DNA of 64,000 nucleotides from Alphaproteobacteria bacterium (GTDB lineage: Bacteria > Pseudomonadota > Alphaproteobacteria > Ferrovibrionales > Ferrovibrionaceae). Numbering within the stretch: the first letter of the stretch is position 1; each line of letters begins with the position of its first letter. Below, in pieces: positions 25,055-34,905 of this stretch. A model generated the notes under the pieces. It had not been told where the DNA came from. It saw only the letters and a list, made by a program, of their open reading frames with translations, and ran no database searches. The position numbers and the translations under genes are program-made. The stretch covers positions 43,709 to 107,708 of the forward strand of contig JAGXRD010000030.1 in the NCBI GenBank assembly GCA_018336035.1. The letters run 5' to 3'.

Positions 25055-27193
25055 ATGACCAAGATCGTGAATCGCGCCGGCCTCAAAGTGGCCGAAGAGC
25101 TTGCCGTTTTCATCGAGCAGAAGGCGCTGCCGGGCACCGGCGTCGACGCCGCCAAGTTCTGGCCCGGCGTCGCCTCGATCTTCGCGAAATTCGCGCCTGA
25201 GAACCGCGCGCTGCTGAAAAAGCGCGACGATCTTCAGGCCAAGATTGACGCCTGGCATAGCCAGCGCAAAGGCCAGACGCAGGACGCCGCCGCCTATCAG
25301 GCTTTCCTGAAGGAAATCGGCTACCTGGTGCCCGAGCCGGCGCCGTTCAAAATCGACAGCACGCATGTGGATGACGAACTGGCGCGCATGGCCGGGCCGC
25401 AGCTGGTGGTGCCGGTGCTGAATGCGCGTTTCCTGCTCAATGCCGCCAATGCGCGCTGGGGCAGCCTGTATGACGCTTACTATGGCACCGATGCCATCCC
25501 GCACGAGGCCGGTGAGAAGAAGGGCTACGATCCGGCGCGCGGCGCGAAGGTGATCGCCAAGGCCAAAGCCTTCCTCGATTCAGCCGTGCCGCTGGCCAGC
25601 GGGAGCCATGCGGATGTGAAGGGCTGGTCGATCAAGGACGGCGTGTTGTCGCCGGCCCTGAAAGACGCTGGTGCCTTTGTCGGCTATCGCGGCGATGCGG
25701 CGGCCCCTTCAGTGGTGCTGCTCAAGCATCACGGCCTGCATATCGAACTGGTGATCGACCGCGCGCATTCGATTGGCAAGGACGATCCGGCCGGTCTGGC
25801 CGATGTGATTCTGGAATCGGCACTCACCACCATTGTCGATCTGGAAGATTCGGTCGCCGCGGTGGACGCAGAAGACAAGGTCGAGGCTTACGCGAACTGG
25901 CTCGGCCTGATGAAGGGCGATCTGGAGGCCACCTTCGACAAGGGCGGCAGGACGATGACGCGCGCGCTGGATGGCGACCGCGACTATATCTCGGCGAAGG
26001 GCGGCAAGCTGACCTTGCCGGGTCGCTCGGTGCTGCTGGTGCGCAATGTCGGCCATCTGATGACCAATCCGGCGATCCAGCTGACCGATGGCCATGAAGC
26101 GCCGGAAGGTATTCTCGATGCCATCGTCACCAGCCTGATCGCGATGCATGACCTGCAGAAGAAGGGCCGCTTCACCAACAGCCGCGCCGGCTCGGTCTAT
26201 ATCGTCAAGCCGAAGATGCATGGGCCGGAAGAGACCGGCTTCACCAACCGCCTGTTCGATGCGGTGGAAGACCTGCTCGGGCTGACGCGCCACACGATCA
26301 AGGTCGGCGTGATGGACGAGGAGCGCCGCACCTCGGCCAATCTCGCCGCCTGTATCGAAGCGGTGAAGCATCGCATCATCTTCATCAATACCGGTTTCCT
26401 CGATCGTACCGGTGACGAAATGCATACCTCAATGCAGGCCGGTCCGATGGTGCGCAAGGCCGATATGAAATCCTCGAGCTGGATCAAGGCCTATGAGGAG
26501 CGCAACGTCGCCATCGGTCTCGCCTGCGGCCTGTCAGGCAAGGCGCAGATCGGCAAGGGCATGTGGGCGGCACCCGACCGCATGGCCGACATGCTGGAGC
26601 AGAAGGTCGGCCATCCCAAGACCGGCGCCAACACCGCCTGGGTGCCGAGCCCGACGGCCGCGACCCTGCATGCCACGCATTATCATGCCGTCGATGTGTT
26701 CGGCCGCCAGGCCGAGGTGGCCAGGCAGCCGCTGCCGCCGCTCGACGCATTGCTCAGCATTCCGCTAGCCACCGGCCAGAATTTTTCCGAACAGGATGTG
26801 AAGGACGAACTCGACAACAACGCGCAGGGTATCCTGGGTTATGTCGTACGCTGGGTCGATCAGGGCGTCGGCTGTTCCAAGGTGCCGGATATCCACGATA
26901 TCGGCCTGATGGAAGATCGCGCGACCCTGCGCATCTCATCGCAGCATATGGCCAACTGGCTGCTGCATGGCATCTGCACGAAGGAACAGGCCGACGCGGC
27001 GTTTAAGCGTATGGCCGCCAAGGTGGATGCGCAGAATGCCGGTGATCCGATGTATCAGCCGATGGCGACCAATCCGGACAGCCTGGCCTATCAGGCGGCG
27101 CGCGCACTGGTGTTTGAAGGCATCGCGCAGCCGAACGGCTATACCGAGCCGCTGCTGCATGCCTTCCGCCAGAAGGTGAAGGCGCAGAAGTAA
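25055..27193 (+). CDS. glcB: Malate synthase G
   Basis: Condenses glyoxylate with acetyl-CoA to malate, completing the glyoxylate shunt or glycolate use. The 712-residue length fits isoform G. Landmarks are the long N-terminal segment with [69 protein letters not shown] and [19 protein letters not shown] chose the ATG at 25055 ([15 protein letters not shown]); an ATG at 24998 would add 19 unrelated residues. No isocitrate lyase or glycolate oxidase gene is adjacent. Confidence 0.95.
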   Translation: MTKIVNRAGLKVAEELAVFIEQKALPGTGVDAAKFWPGVASIFAKFAPENRALLKKRDDLQAKIDAWHSQRKGQTQDAAAYQAFLKEIGYLVPEPAPFKIDSTHVDDELARMAGPQLVVPVLNARFLLNAANARWGSLYDAYYGTDAIPHEAGEKKGYDPARGAKVIAKAKAFLDSAVPLASGSHADVKGWSIKDGVLSPALKDAGAFVGYRGDAAAPSVVLLKHHGLHIELVIDRAHSIGKDDPAGLADVILESALTTIVDLEDSVAAVDAEDKVEAYANWLGLMKGDLEATFDKGGRTMTRALDGDRDYISAKGGKLTLPGRSVLLVRNVGHLMTNPAIQLTDGHEAPEGILDAIVTSLIAMHDLQKKGRFTNSRAGSVYIVKPKMHGPEETGFTNRLFDAVEDLLGLTRHTIKVGVMDEERRTSANLAACIEAVKHRIIFINTGFLDRTGDEMHTSMQAGPMVRKADMKSSSWIKAYEERNVAIGLACGLSGKAQIGKGMWAAPDRMADMLEQKVGHPKTGANTAWVPSPTAATLHATHYHAVDVFGRQAEVARQPLPPLDALLSIPLATGQNFSEQDVKDELDNNAQGILGYVVRWVDQGVGCSKVPDIHDIGLMEDRATLRISSQHMANWLLHGICTKEQADAAFKRMAAKVDAQNAGDPMYQPMATNPDSLAYQAARALVFEGIAQPNGYTEPLLHAFRQKVKAQK

Positions 27194-27199
27194 ACGGGG

Positions 27200-27658
27200 T
27201 TACGGTGCCGCCCTGCGCGGCACCGGCATCTTCACGGTGAAGGACTGCACCAGTTCGTCCTTCTGGTTCTTCGTCTCGATGCGCAGGGTGATCATGCCGC
27301 GATCCGGCCGAGACTTCGACGGCGTGATCTCCTGCACTTCCGCTTCCATGCGCAGCACGTCGCCCGGCCGGGTCGGTCGCGGCCAGGCCAGTTCGCCGCT
27401 GGCACCGATGATGCCGCCGGCAATCGACATGCCGCCATCGGTCACCAGCTTCATGGTGATCGCCGCCGTATGCCAGCCGCTGGCGGCCAGGCCGCCGAAC
27501 AGGGTCGGTTTCGCCGCCTCGTGATCGAGATGGAAGGGCTGCGGATCGAATTCGGCAGCAAAGCTCTTGATGCGCTCTTCGGTCACCGTCACCGAGGTCT
27601 TGCTGGCAAAGCGCTGGCCGATGCTGAGATCGTCCAGATAATAAATCATGTCGGCCAT
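27200..27658 (-). CDS. MaoC-like hot-dog dehydratase
   Basis: A 152-residue single hot-dog protein. The hydratase-2 pattern is recognisable in FAAEFDPQPFHLDHEAAKPTLFGGLAASGWHTAAI, with the catalytic Asp/His pair in DPQPFHLD. Such proteins hydrate enoyl-CoA or related thioesters. It is convergent with malate synthase G at a 7-base distance, and its substrate cannot be told from context. Confidence 0.88.
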   Translation of the reverse strand: MADMIYYLDDLSIGQRFASKTSVTVTEERIKSFAAEFDPQPFHLDHEAAKPTLFGGLAASGWHTAAITMKLVTDGGMSIAGGIIGASGELAWPRPTRPGDVLRMEAEVQEITPSKSRPDRGMITLRIETKNQKDELVQSFTVKMPVPRRAAP

Positions 27659-27755
27659 TATCGGTCCTCCGTCCGGCCCAGCTATAGCCGATCCGCCGGC
27701 TGTGTGCCTCAGCGAAAGCCGGCGCAGTCCTAAAATGGAACCGGCCTGTCTGATG

Positions 27756-28391
27756 TCAGGCGGCCGGCGCCAGTTCGGCAGCGAGGGCGCGCTGCACGGC
27801 CGGGCGCGCGCCGACGCGACGGCGATGCTCGGCCACGCGTGGCAGGCGGGCGGGGTCGACGCCGTCGGCCTCCAGCCATTGCGCGAGCGTGAAGAGATAG
27901 GCGTCGCAGATCGTGTAGGACTCTCCCATCACCCAGGGCCCGGCCAGCATATGCTGCTCGACCAGCGCGAACCCCTCATAGACGCTCTGCGGCACCTTCT
28001 TCTTCATCGCCTCAATCGAATGCGAGTCGTCGGCCTCGACCCAGCGAGACCCGCGCATGCGATGGGCATGCGAAACATGCACGGTGGAGCAGAGATAGCT
28101 GTTGAAGGCCTGGACCTGCGCGAAGGCGAAAGCATCGTCAATCGGTGCCAGCCTCGCCTGCGGATACATTTGCGCGATATAGACCAGCATGGCCGGTGTC
28201 TCGGTCAGCACGCCGCGCTCGGTCACCAAGGCCGGCACGCGGCCCTTGGGATTGATCTTCAGATAGTCCGGCTTGCGCTGGTCGGCGCTGGCAAAGCTGA
28301 TCCGTGTCAGCGTGTACTCCGCGCCGGCTTCCTCCAGCGCGATATGCGAGGCAAGCGCGCAGGTCTGCGCGGTATAGAACAGGTTGAGCAT
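27756..28391 (-). CDS. Glutathione S-transferase family protein
   Basis: A 211-residue GST starting at 28391. The thioredoxin-like N-domain begins LFYTAQTCALASHIALEEAGAEYTL and includes the glutathione-binding NPKGRVPALVTERGVLTETPAMLVYIA; the helical C-domain follows, with ESYTICDAYLFTLAQWLE. A longer frame upstream has no GST similarity. No specific substrate can be assigned. Confidence 0.9.
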   Translation of the reverse strand: MLNLFYTAQTCALASHIALEEAGAEYTLTRISFASADQRKPDYLKINPKGRVPALVTERGVLTETPAMLVYIAQMYPQARLAPIDDAFAFAQVQAFNSYLCSTVHVSHAHRMRGSRWVEADDSHSIEAMKKKVPQSVYEGFALVEQHMLAGPWVMGESYTICDAYLFTLAQWLEADGVDPARLPRVAEHRRRVGARPAVQRALAAELAPAA

Positions 28392-28419
28392 GTCGGTTCC
28401 CGTTTCAGGACCGTCCGTG

Positions 28420-29046
28420 TCAGGCGGCCAAGTCCGAAATATCGTACCAGTGTTCAGTGTCGAGTGCCGTGTCGATGCTGCCTTTGCCATTATAGGCTGG
28501 CGGCTTCTCGAACAGTGTGGCGCCGAGCATATGGGCAATACGACCGCTGCTGTTGCGCAACGGCAGGCCGATGCGCTCATAGCGCGCCGGTTCGGTCCAG
28601 TCGGGCATGCGTGCCGTCATCGACTGATAGACGCCGGCCGGCGTGTTCAGCACGCGGTGGGTGCTCGCGCTCACGCCGGGCAGCGTAACGTCAGGAAACA
28701 CCTCTTCATATCGTTTGCCCTTGAGGCTGAAGCCATACCATTCGATCAGCGCTTCGCCGCTGAGCCGGAAGCGGAAGCCTCCATCTGCCTCGGCATCTAT
28801 GATCCAGGCATGGCGCATGCTGGGCGCGAAATGAAGGGCGTCGAGATCCTGCAGGGCCGGCACGGTGCCAGATGCGCGATAAAGCGCCAGCCAGTGCTGC
28901 ACCAGCGGTCGCAGCGACGGCAGCCGCAGGTCGTCGACCATGCGGTCAATCGCGGGTTTGCGGCTGCTGGGACGATCAGGCATCGGAATCGTCGAGACGG
29001 TTGGGCGTTTTCCCTGTTCTACGACAGGTGGTGCGGCAGCGTCCAC
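28420..29046 (-). CDS. PAS-domain protein (alphaproteobacterial PAS_5 type)
   Basis: A 208-residue protein with one PAS-like domain of the alphaproteobacterial PAS_5 kind: LVQHWLALYRASGTVPALQDLDALHFAPSMRHAWIID, then FRFRLSGEALIEWYGFSLKGKRYEEVFP and ERIGLPLRNSSGRIAHMLGATLF. No output domain is attached. Ligand and partner are unknown. The start could be one of several Met codons in the first 35 residues. Confidence 0.75.
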   Translation of the reverse strand: MDAAAPPVVEQGKRPTVSTIPMPDRPSSRKPAIDRMVDDLRLPSLRPLVQHWLALYRASGTVPALQDLDALHFAPSMRHAWIIDAEADGGFRFRLSGEALIEWYGFSLKGKRYEEVFPDVTLPGVSASTHRVLNTPAGVYQSMTARMPDWTEPARYERIGLPLRNSSGRIAHMLGATLFEKPPAYNGKGSIDTALDTEHWYDISDLAA

Positions 29047-29086
29047 TATTGCCGCCGGTCGGGCGCCGTCAGTCTGTGCTGCTCGG

Positions 29087-29905
29087 TTATTGCCCGTCCT
29101 GGCTGTTCAGGTCGGCCGGATTGGGAATGCCAATCGTATGGAAGCCGGAATCGACATGGATGATCTCGCCGGTGACGCCGGCACCGAGATCGGACAGCAG
29201 GAACAGTGCGGCACCGCCGACCTCCTCGAGCGAGGCATTGCGGCGCAGCGGACTGTGCTGGGCGGTGAATTTGAAGGTGGCGCGCGCCGAGCCGATGGCC
29301 GAGCCGGCGAGCGTGCGCATCGGGCCGGGCGACACGGCATTGACGCGGATCTTCTGCGGGCCGAGATCGACCGCGAGGTAGCGCACGCTGGCTTCCAGCG
29401 CAGCCTTGGCCACACCCATCACGTTGTAGTTCGGCATCACGCGCGTGCTACCTTCATAGGTCAGGGTGATCAGCGAACCGCCCTGGCTCATATAGGGCTG
29501 CGCCAGTCGCGCCACTTCGGTGAAGGAGTAGCAGCTGATCAGCATCGAGCGGCTGAAATTGCCACGCGTGGTGTTGAGGTAGCGGCCCTTCAGCTCTTCC
29601 TTGTCGGAATAGGCGATGGCATGCACCACGAAATCGATCTGGCCGCCAAGCGCCTTGGCCACGGTGTCGAAGGTCACCTTCATCGAGGCTTCGTCCTCGA
29701 CATCGCAGGGCACGACGGCTTTGGCGCCGACGCTCTCGGCCAGCGGGCGGACGCGGCGCTCAAAAGCCTCGCCCTGGTAGGTGAAGGCCAGTTCGGCGCC
29801 ATGCTGGTGCAGCATCGAGGCAATGCCCCAGGCGATCGAATGGTCGTTGGCGACCCCCATGATGAGGCCGCGCTTGCCGCTCATCAATGCGCGCGTATCG
29901 GTCAT
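29087..29905 (-). CDS. fabI: Enoyl-[acyl-carrier-protein] reductase (NADH), FabI
   Basis: Reduces trans-2-enoyl-ACP in the last step of fatty-acid elongation. The 272-residue SDR begins GKRGLIMGVANDHSIAWGIA, the FabI nucleotide signature, and has the Tyr-x6-Lys pair in NYNVMGVAKAALE. The C-terminus has GAGVTGEIIHVDSGFHTIGI. It lies downstream of fabA and fabB in the same direction, the arrangement common in Rhizobiales and Rhodospirillales. Confidence 0.95.
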   Translation of the reverse strand: MTDTRALMSGKRGLIMGVANDHSIAWGIASMLHQHGAELAFTYQGEAFERRVRPLAESVGAKAVVPCDVEDEASMKVTFDTVAKALGGQIDFVVHAIAYSDKEELKGRYLNTTRGNFSRSMLISCYSFTEVARLAQPYMSQGGSLITLTYEGSTRVMPNYNVMGVAKAALEASVRYLAVDLGPQKIRVNAVSPGPMRTLAGSAIGSARATFKFTAQHSPLRRNASLEEVGGAALFLLSDLGAGVTGEIIHVDSGFHTIGIPNPADLNSQDGQ

Positions 29906-29942
29906 ATCTTTATCGTTCTTTATCTGGCAAAGGCAGGTGGGG

Positions 29943-31178
29943 TCAGGCGGCGTAGCGCTGGAAGATCAGCGACGCGTTGGTGCCGCCGAAGCCGAAGGAA
30001 TTCGACATCACGCGGTTAAGCGTCACGTTGTCACGGCGGGTCCGCACGATATCGAAGCCTTCCGCGCCGGGATCGAGGTTTTCGATATTGGCGGAGGCGG
30101 CGATGAAATTGTCGCGCATCATCAGGATCGAGTAGATCGATTCCTGCACGCCGGCAGCGCCCAGCGAATGGCCGGTCAGCGATTTGGTCGAGCTGATCGC
30201 CGGCACCTTCTCGCCGAACACTTCGCGGATCGCCTTCAGCTCGGTGATGTCGCCGGCCGGCGTGGAGGTGCCATGCGTGTTGATATAGTCGATCGGCGCA
30301 TTGTGGCCGTGACCGCCGGCTTCCGACAGCGCCAGCTGCATGCAGCGCACCGCGCCTTCGCCCGAGGGGGCCACCATGTCGGCGCCGTCCGAGGTCGCGC
30401 CATAGCCGACCAGTTCGGCATAGATCTTGGCGCCGCGTGCCTTGGCATGTTCAAGTTCTTCCATCACGACGATGCCGCCGCCGCCGGCGATGACGAAACC
30501 GTCGCGGTCCTTGTCATAGGCACGGCTGGCGCGGGTCGGCGTGTCGTTATAGCTGCTACTCATCGCCGGCATGGCGTCGAACAGGCAGCTCAGCGTCCAG
30601 TCCAGTTCTTCGCCGCCGCCGGCGAAGATGATGTCCTGCTTGCCGAGCTGGATCAGTTCGGCCGCGTTGCCGATGCAATGCGCCGAGGTCGAGCAGGCCG
30701 ACGAGATCGAGTAGTTCACGCCCTTGATCTTGAAGGCGGTGCTCAGCACGGCCGAGCAGGTGCTCGACATGGCGCGCGGCACCATGAAGGGACCGATCTT
30801 CTTCGGCCCGCCTTTTTCGCGGGTGATGTCGGCGGCCTGCACCAGGTTGCGCGTGCTGGGACCGCCCGAACCGACGATCAGCCCGGTGCGCGTGTTGATG
30901 ATGTCGCCGGTTTCGAGGCCGCTATCGGCAATCGCCTGTTCCATGGCGAGATAGGCATAGGCGGCGCCATCGCCCATGAAGCGCTTCTGGCGGCGGTCGA
31001 CCGCGGCTTCGAGGTCGATCTTCACCGTGCCATGCACCTGGCTGCGGAAACCAAGCTTGGCGTATTCCTCGGCAAAGACGATGCCGGAGCGGCCGGCTTT
31101 CAGGCTGTCTGCCACTTCCTCGGCATTGTTGCCGATGGAGGAGGTGATGCCGAGACCGGTGACGACGACACGACGCAT
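29943..31178 (-). CDS. fabB: 3-oxoacyl-[acyl-carrier-protein] synthase I, FabB
   Basis: Condensing enzyme for unsaturated fatty-acid elongation. The N-terminus [22 protein letters not shown] supports the ATG at 31178; an upstream Met would add six residues. The catalytic Cys is in [12 protein letters not shown], and the two His are in HGTSTPAGD and GHSLGAAGV. It follows fabA by about 90 bases and precedes fabI by 37. Confidence 0.95.
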   Translation of the reverse strand: MRRVVVTGLGITSSIGNNAEEVADSLKAGRSGIVFAEEYAKLGFRSQVHGTVKIDLEAAVDRRQKRFMGDGAAYAYLAMEQAIADSGLETGDIINTRTGLIVGSGGPSTRNLVQAADITREKGGPKKIGPFMVPRAMSSTCSAVLSTAFKIKGVNYSISSACSTSAHCIGNAAELIQLGKQDIIFAGGGEELDWTLSCLFDAMPAMSSSYNDTPTRASRAYDKDRDGFVIAGGGGIVVMEELEHAKARGAKIYAELVGYGATSDGADMVAPSGEGAVRCMQLALSEAGGHGHNAPIDYINTHGTSTPAGDITELKAIREVFGEKVPAISSTKSLTGHSLGAAGVQESIYSILMMRDNFIAASANIENLDPGAEGFDIVRTRRDNVTLNRVMSNSFGFGGTNASLIFQRYAA

Positions 31179-31267
31179 GGGCGTGAGACTCCTCAAATGC
31201 AGGCCGGAACCTGTGTCCGGGCCGCAATCCTAACGCTAGGACGTTACAGTTCGCTGCCGCGGATCAC

Positions 31268-31807
31268 TCAGGCAGCAGCTGGGGCCAGGCCGTCGGGGAA
31301 CACGCCGACGCGCATGTCCTTACATTCGTAGGCCGGCTTGCCGTCGATAAACATCGTGCCATCGGCAATCGCGATACCGAATTTGCGCAGCAGCAGCTTT
31401 TTGATGTCGATCTTGTAGGTAATCTTCTGCGCCGCCGGCGTGACCATGTTGGAGAATTTGACTTCGCCGACACTGAGGGCGCGACCGCGGCCCGGTGCCT
31501 TGGTCCAGCCGAGGAAAAAGCCGATCAGCTGCCACATGCCATCGAGACCGAGACAGCCCGGCATGATCGGGTCGTTTTCGAAATGGCAGGGGAAGAACCA
31601 GAGATTCGGCTTGATGTCGAGTTCAGCTTCGATCTCGCCCTTGCCGTATTTACCGCCATCAGCGACGATTTTCACGATGCGGTCGATCATCAGCATCGGC
31701 GGCAGCGGCAGCCGGGCATTGCCCTCGCCGAACAGCTTGCCATGGGCGCAAGCCAGCAGATCCTCGTAGCTGTAACTGTTCTTCTGTTCCACGGTATTCT
31801 GTTCCAC
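31268..31807 (-). CDS. fabA: 3-hydroxydecanoyl-ACP dehydratase/isomerase, FabA (GTG start)
   Basis: Introduces the double bond of anaerobic-type unsaturated fatty acid synthesis. The hot-dog core includes [32 protein letters not shown], with catalytic His in [20 protein letters not shown]. No ATG stands near the expected start; GTG at 31807 (179 residues) or GTG at 31792 (174 residues) gives the family length, while the next ATG upstream adds 45 unrelated residues. It is first in a fabA-fabB-fabI operon divergent from irr. Confidence 0.92.
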   Translation of the reverse strand: MEQNTVEQKNSYSYEDLLACAHGKLFGEGNARLPLPPMLMIDRIVKIVADGGKYGKGEIEAELDIKPNLWFFPCHFENDPIMPGCLGLDGMWQLIGFFLGWTKAPGRGRALSVGEVKFSNMVTPAAQKITYKIDIKKLLLRKFGIAIADGTMFIDGKPAYECKDMRVGVFPDGLAPAAA

Positions 31808-32099
31808 TGGCGTGAAATCCCTAACCCTTCTGGTGCGATTCCACCCCGGAACCGGCACAATTCCTATGTGGCGGATTCCGCTAAGTGGCGGGTCTGCCAT
31901 CGCCTTCCGGGGACAATGTAGTGATCCGCCGGCCAGCCGCAACAGTTTCGTTGCATCTTGTTACAAAGACGCGAGCGGTGGTGCCGGCGGCCGCCCTCCA
32001 GGGCGTAGCGAGAGGATTAAGTATTTGTAAGTAAAAGAAGAATCTGGCCAGATGACATTCCTGTGGCCCTCATTCGCGCTCTGCTATATATCGAAACCA

Positions 32100-32519
32100 A
32101 TGGCAAAGATGATCGAACCGCATTTTGAGGCTGCCGCTGAGCAGCTCCGGACTGCCGGGCTGCGTACCACCCGGCAGCGCCTGGTGCTGGCCGAAATCCT
32201 GTTCGGGCAGGGTCATCGCCATGTGACGGCCGAAAGCCTGTTCACCGAGGCCGCCGAGCGCGGCGCCAGGCTGTCACTGGCCACGGTCTATAACTGCCTG
32301 CACCAGTTCACCAATGCGGGGCTTCTCCGCATGGTGACGGTAGATGCCGGCCGTGCCTATTTCGACACGAACCTGTCGCCGCACCATCATTTCTACTACG
32401 AGCGCAGCGGCGAATTGCGCGATATTCCGGAAACCGAAGTCGCGGTGTCGAAGCTGCCGGCGGCGCCGGCCGGGGCGAAAATCGCCCGTGTCGACGTCAT
32501 CCTCCGCCTGGAAGACTGA
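32100..32519 (+). CDS. irr: Iron response regulator Irr (Fur family)
   Basis: A 139-residue Fur-family repressor/activator that senses iron through haem. The helix-turn-helix region contains TTRQRLVLAEILF and LSLATVYNCLHQFTNAGLLR; the FDTNLSPHHHFYYE segment (His95-97) is the Irr haem-binding histidine cluster. An N-terminal Cys-Pro haem motif as in Bradyrhizobium is absent. The start at 32100 is preferred; an ATG at 32052 would add 16 residues. Divergence from fabA is typical of alphaproteobacterial irr loci. An Irr-type box lies 6 kb away before the rubrerythrin gene. Confidence 0.92.
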   Translation: MAKMIEPHFEAAAEQLRTAGLRTTRQRLVLAEILFGQGHRHVTAESLFTEAAERGARLSLATVYNCLHQFTNAGLLRMVTVDAGRAYFDTNLSPHHHFYYERSGELRDIPETEVAVSKLPAAPAGAKIARVDVILRLED

Positions 32520-32533
32520 ACAGTCGGCTGCGG

Positions 32534-33496
32534 TCAGCGCCCGGTCAGCGTTCGGTCGAGGTCTTGTAGCGGTCGCTCGGGCATATTCTGCGTATCGTAG
32601 TGGATAGCCGCCAGCAGCATCTGGAAGCCCATGATGATGGGCAGCGCGCCGATGACAGCCTCACCGGCCGTAGCGGCAATGCCGGTCTCGACCGACTCCC
32701 ATAACTGCGTGATCTCCCAGGCAACGCCACTGCCGATCAGCAGCAGCGCCAAGATGAATTCCAGCGAGGCGATGTTCAGGTCGCGCACATAGTATGTGTA
32801 GACCAGACGGCGCAGGAAATTGCGCAGGTTGCCGCGCAGGAACGGCAGGATGCTGCCAAGGGGCGAGAGACTGGAACCGGCAGTGCCGTATCTGGCTGGT
32901 ATCGGTACGTCCACCACCACGGCGCGTTCCAGGTAGAGATGATGCAGCATGTCGCTTTCGAAGAAGTAGCGGCGCTTGATGGTATTCAGGCGCAGGCGCG
33001 ACAGCGCGGCGCGGTGAATGGCGGTAAATCCGTTGGTCGGGTCGAAGACTGACCAGTACCCGCTGGAAAGTTTCGTCATAAAGCCCAGCACCGCATTGCC
33101 GAACAGCCGGCTGGGCGGCATGCCCTCCAGGTCGCGCAGGAAATAGAACCGGTTACCCTTGGTGTAATCCGCGCGGCCGGTGAGAATGGGCTGCAGCAGA
33201 TTGTCCAGCAACTCCAGCGGCATTTGGCCGTCGCCATCGATCTTCACGACGATCTCGGCGCCGTCCGCCAACGCCGCGGCGTAGCCCGTCATCACCGCAC
33301 CACCAACGCCCTGGTTCGTCGTATGGCGTATGACGCGCACGCGTGGATCGATGCATTCCGCCTCGATGATATTGCCCGAAGCCTGGGGACAGGCGTCATC
33401 GACACAATAGATGCTTTGGATGCTTGCCGGGATGCCGGCCAGAACCGCGAGGATGTGATCCCTGACGCGATAGCAGGGTATGACAGCGGCGATCAT
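32534..33496 (-). CDS. Family 2 glycosyltransferase with C-terminal membrane helices (polyprenyl-phosphate sugar synthase-like)
   Basis: A 320-residue GT2 enzyme. The N-terminal domain has AVIPCYRVRDHILAVL and the metal-binding acidic motif KIDGDGQMP. Two membrane spans at the C-terminus (ASLEFILALLLIGSGVAW and AVIGALPIIMGFQMLLAAI) resemble dolichol- or undecaprenyl-phosphate sugar synthases of the DPM1/ArnC kind. It overlaps the GT-C gene upstream by ATGA, so it probably makes the lipid-linked donor used by that enzyme. Confidence 0.85.
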   Translation of the reverse strand: MIAAVIPCYRVRDHILAVLAGIPASIQSIYCVDDACPQASGNIIEAECIDPRVRVIRHTTNQGVGGAVMTGYAAALADGAEIVVKIDGDGQMPLELLDNLLQPILTGRADYTKGNRFYFLRDLEGMPPSRLFGNAVLGFMTKLSSGYWSVFDPTNGFTAIHRAALSRLRLNTIKRRYFFESDMLHHLYLERAVVVDVPIPARYGTAGSSLSPLGSILPFLRGNLRNFLRRLVYTYYVRDLNIASLEFILALLLIGSGVAWEITQLWESVETGIAATAGEAVIGALPIIMGFQMLLAAIHYDTQNMPERPLQDLDRTLTGR

Positions 33497-34905
33497 GCCG
33501 TTTGCTCCACGACGCCGCCCGTACGGTCACCACCGAAGCGGTGGGTGACGGCCTCCGCCAGGGCGGCAGCGATCAGAGCGGAAATCCAGATCATCGGCAG
33601 ATTATACCGCGGAATGCTGACCGAAACGAAAGCATAGAAACCGACCATCATCAGCACCACGCCGGCAATCACCAGAAAACCGCGCAGCTGGCCGGTCGCC
33701 GCCATGCGGCGAAGCGCCAGCGGCGCCAGCAGCACTGCAACGAAGGTGATGTATTTGCCGGCCCAAAGACCCTGCCAGGCCATGACGAAGGTCACCGCGA
33801 CATGCTTGGGCCAGTCTGCCAGAAGCACCGGCAGCAGATTGCCGAGCGTGCCTGGCCGGTTGCCGATATGGGTCTGCAGGAAATCGGCGACCGGCGGGTT
33901 TCCCGCATAGTGGTAGCCGGTCGGTTCCACCAGCGAGAGTTTGCGCACGGCGTCCTCGCCGAACAGCGAAATCGCCAGGTTGTCGCCAAAATCCGGCAGC
34001 CAGTAAATCCAGGCTCGCCACCATTCCGCCCAGCTCATCTGATTGTAGAGCAGCCGCTGCACCAGAATGTCGACATCGTATCCCACCGTGAGTGCGAACT
34101 CGCCGAGCGCGAACCAGTTGCGCAGCATCCAGGGCAGTACGCAGAGCGAATAGCTGGCAGCAACCACCAGCGCCGCGCCGATGCCGAACGGCCCTATGGC
34201 GACGGCACCGCGATAGTACCGCAGCAGCGGCACCGCCATGATCACCGCATAGGCTTGGTACACGTAGGATGGCCGCGTCAGGGCCAGCAGGCCCATCGCA
34301 AGGCCGAGCCCGGCCAGCGGGCCGAGGTTGCGTTGCACCGACGGATCGGTGGCACGCAGCAGCAGCGCCAGGAAAAACGGAAAGATCGCGAGCAGCGGTG
34401 ACTCAGTCAAGAAATGACGGGCGAAATTGGCATGCACCCCCGATGCTGCCACCACGGCCAGCACGGTCCATGCGCCTATTTGCGCGAAGCCGGAGCTGCG
34501 GGCGAGTACCCAGCTGCCCCACAGGCCGAGGATGGCGAGGATTGCCATGACGCCGCGCGTCAGCAGGCTGTAGCGAATCTCGCAATGCGCGCGCGGATCG
34601 CGGAAATGCCGGAACTGGCAGGCGAGGGTTGGCTCCAGGGATGTATCGACCTTCAGGAGGGCGGCGTAAAGCCAGGGCGCGACCGGTGCGAAAAAAGCGC
34701 TGGGCCCGGGGACCTGATCCGTGACTGTCTCGTCGGAAAAGACCCCATGGAGCGTCAGGTTCCGACTGACGGTGAGATACTGCAACTCGTCGGCATAGAT
34801 CGGTCGCGGCGGTTTTGATGCCATCTGAAAGCCGACAACAAGGGTTGCCGCCAGCAGCGCCAGCCAAGCCGAATTGACAGCACGTGCGGCGATACTGCGG
34901 ATCAT
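33493..34905 (-). CDS. GT-C (ArnT/PMT-like) membrane glycosyltransferase
   Basis: A 470-residue polytopic membrane protein. The first periplasmic loop contains an acidic YADELQYLTVSRNL motif like the catalytic Asp-Glu of ArnT/PMT-type GT-C enzymes, followed by about ten hydrophobic spans. It would transfer a sugar from a polyprenyl-phosphate donor on the periplasmic face. The ATG at 34905 overlaps the stop of the amidotransferase gene; the GT2 gene overlaps its own stop. Confidence 0.8.
   Translation of the reverse strand: MIRSIAARAVNSAWLALLAATLVVGFQMASKPPRPIYADELQYLTVSRNLTLHGVFSDETVTDQVPGPSAFFAPVAPWLYAALLKVDTSLEPTLACQFRHFRDPRAHCEIRYSLLTRGVMAILAILGLWGSWVLARSSGFAQIGAWTVLAVVAASGVHANFARHFLTESPLLAIFPFFLALLLRATDPSVQRNLGPLAGLGLAMGLLALTRPSYVYQAYAVIMAVPLLRYYRGAVAIGPFGIGAALVVAASYSLCVLPWMLRNWFALGEFALTVGYDVDILVQRLLYNQMSWAEWWRAWIYWLPDFGDNLAISLFGEDAVRKLSLVEPTGYHYAGNPPVADFLQTHIGNRPGTLGNLLPVLLADWPKHVAVTFVMAWQGLWAGKYITFVAVLLAPLALRRMAATGQLRGFLVIAGVVLMMVGFYAFVSVSIPRYNLPMIWISALIAAALAEAVTHRFGGDRTGGVVEQTA

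Noticed and set aside
31808..32099. An Irr or Fur box between fabA and irr
   Set aside because: No TTTAGAA-N3-TTCTAAA-like sequence was found in this gap; only the site at 38319 is convincing.
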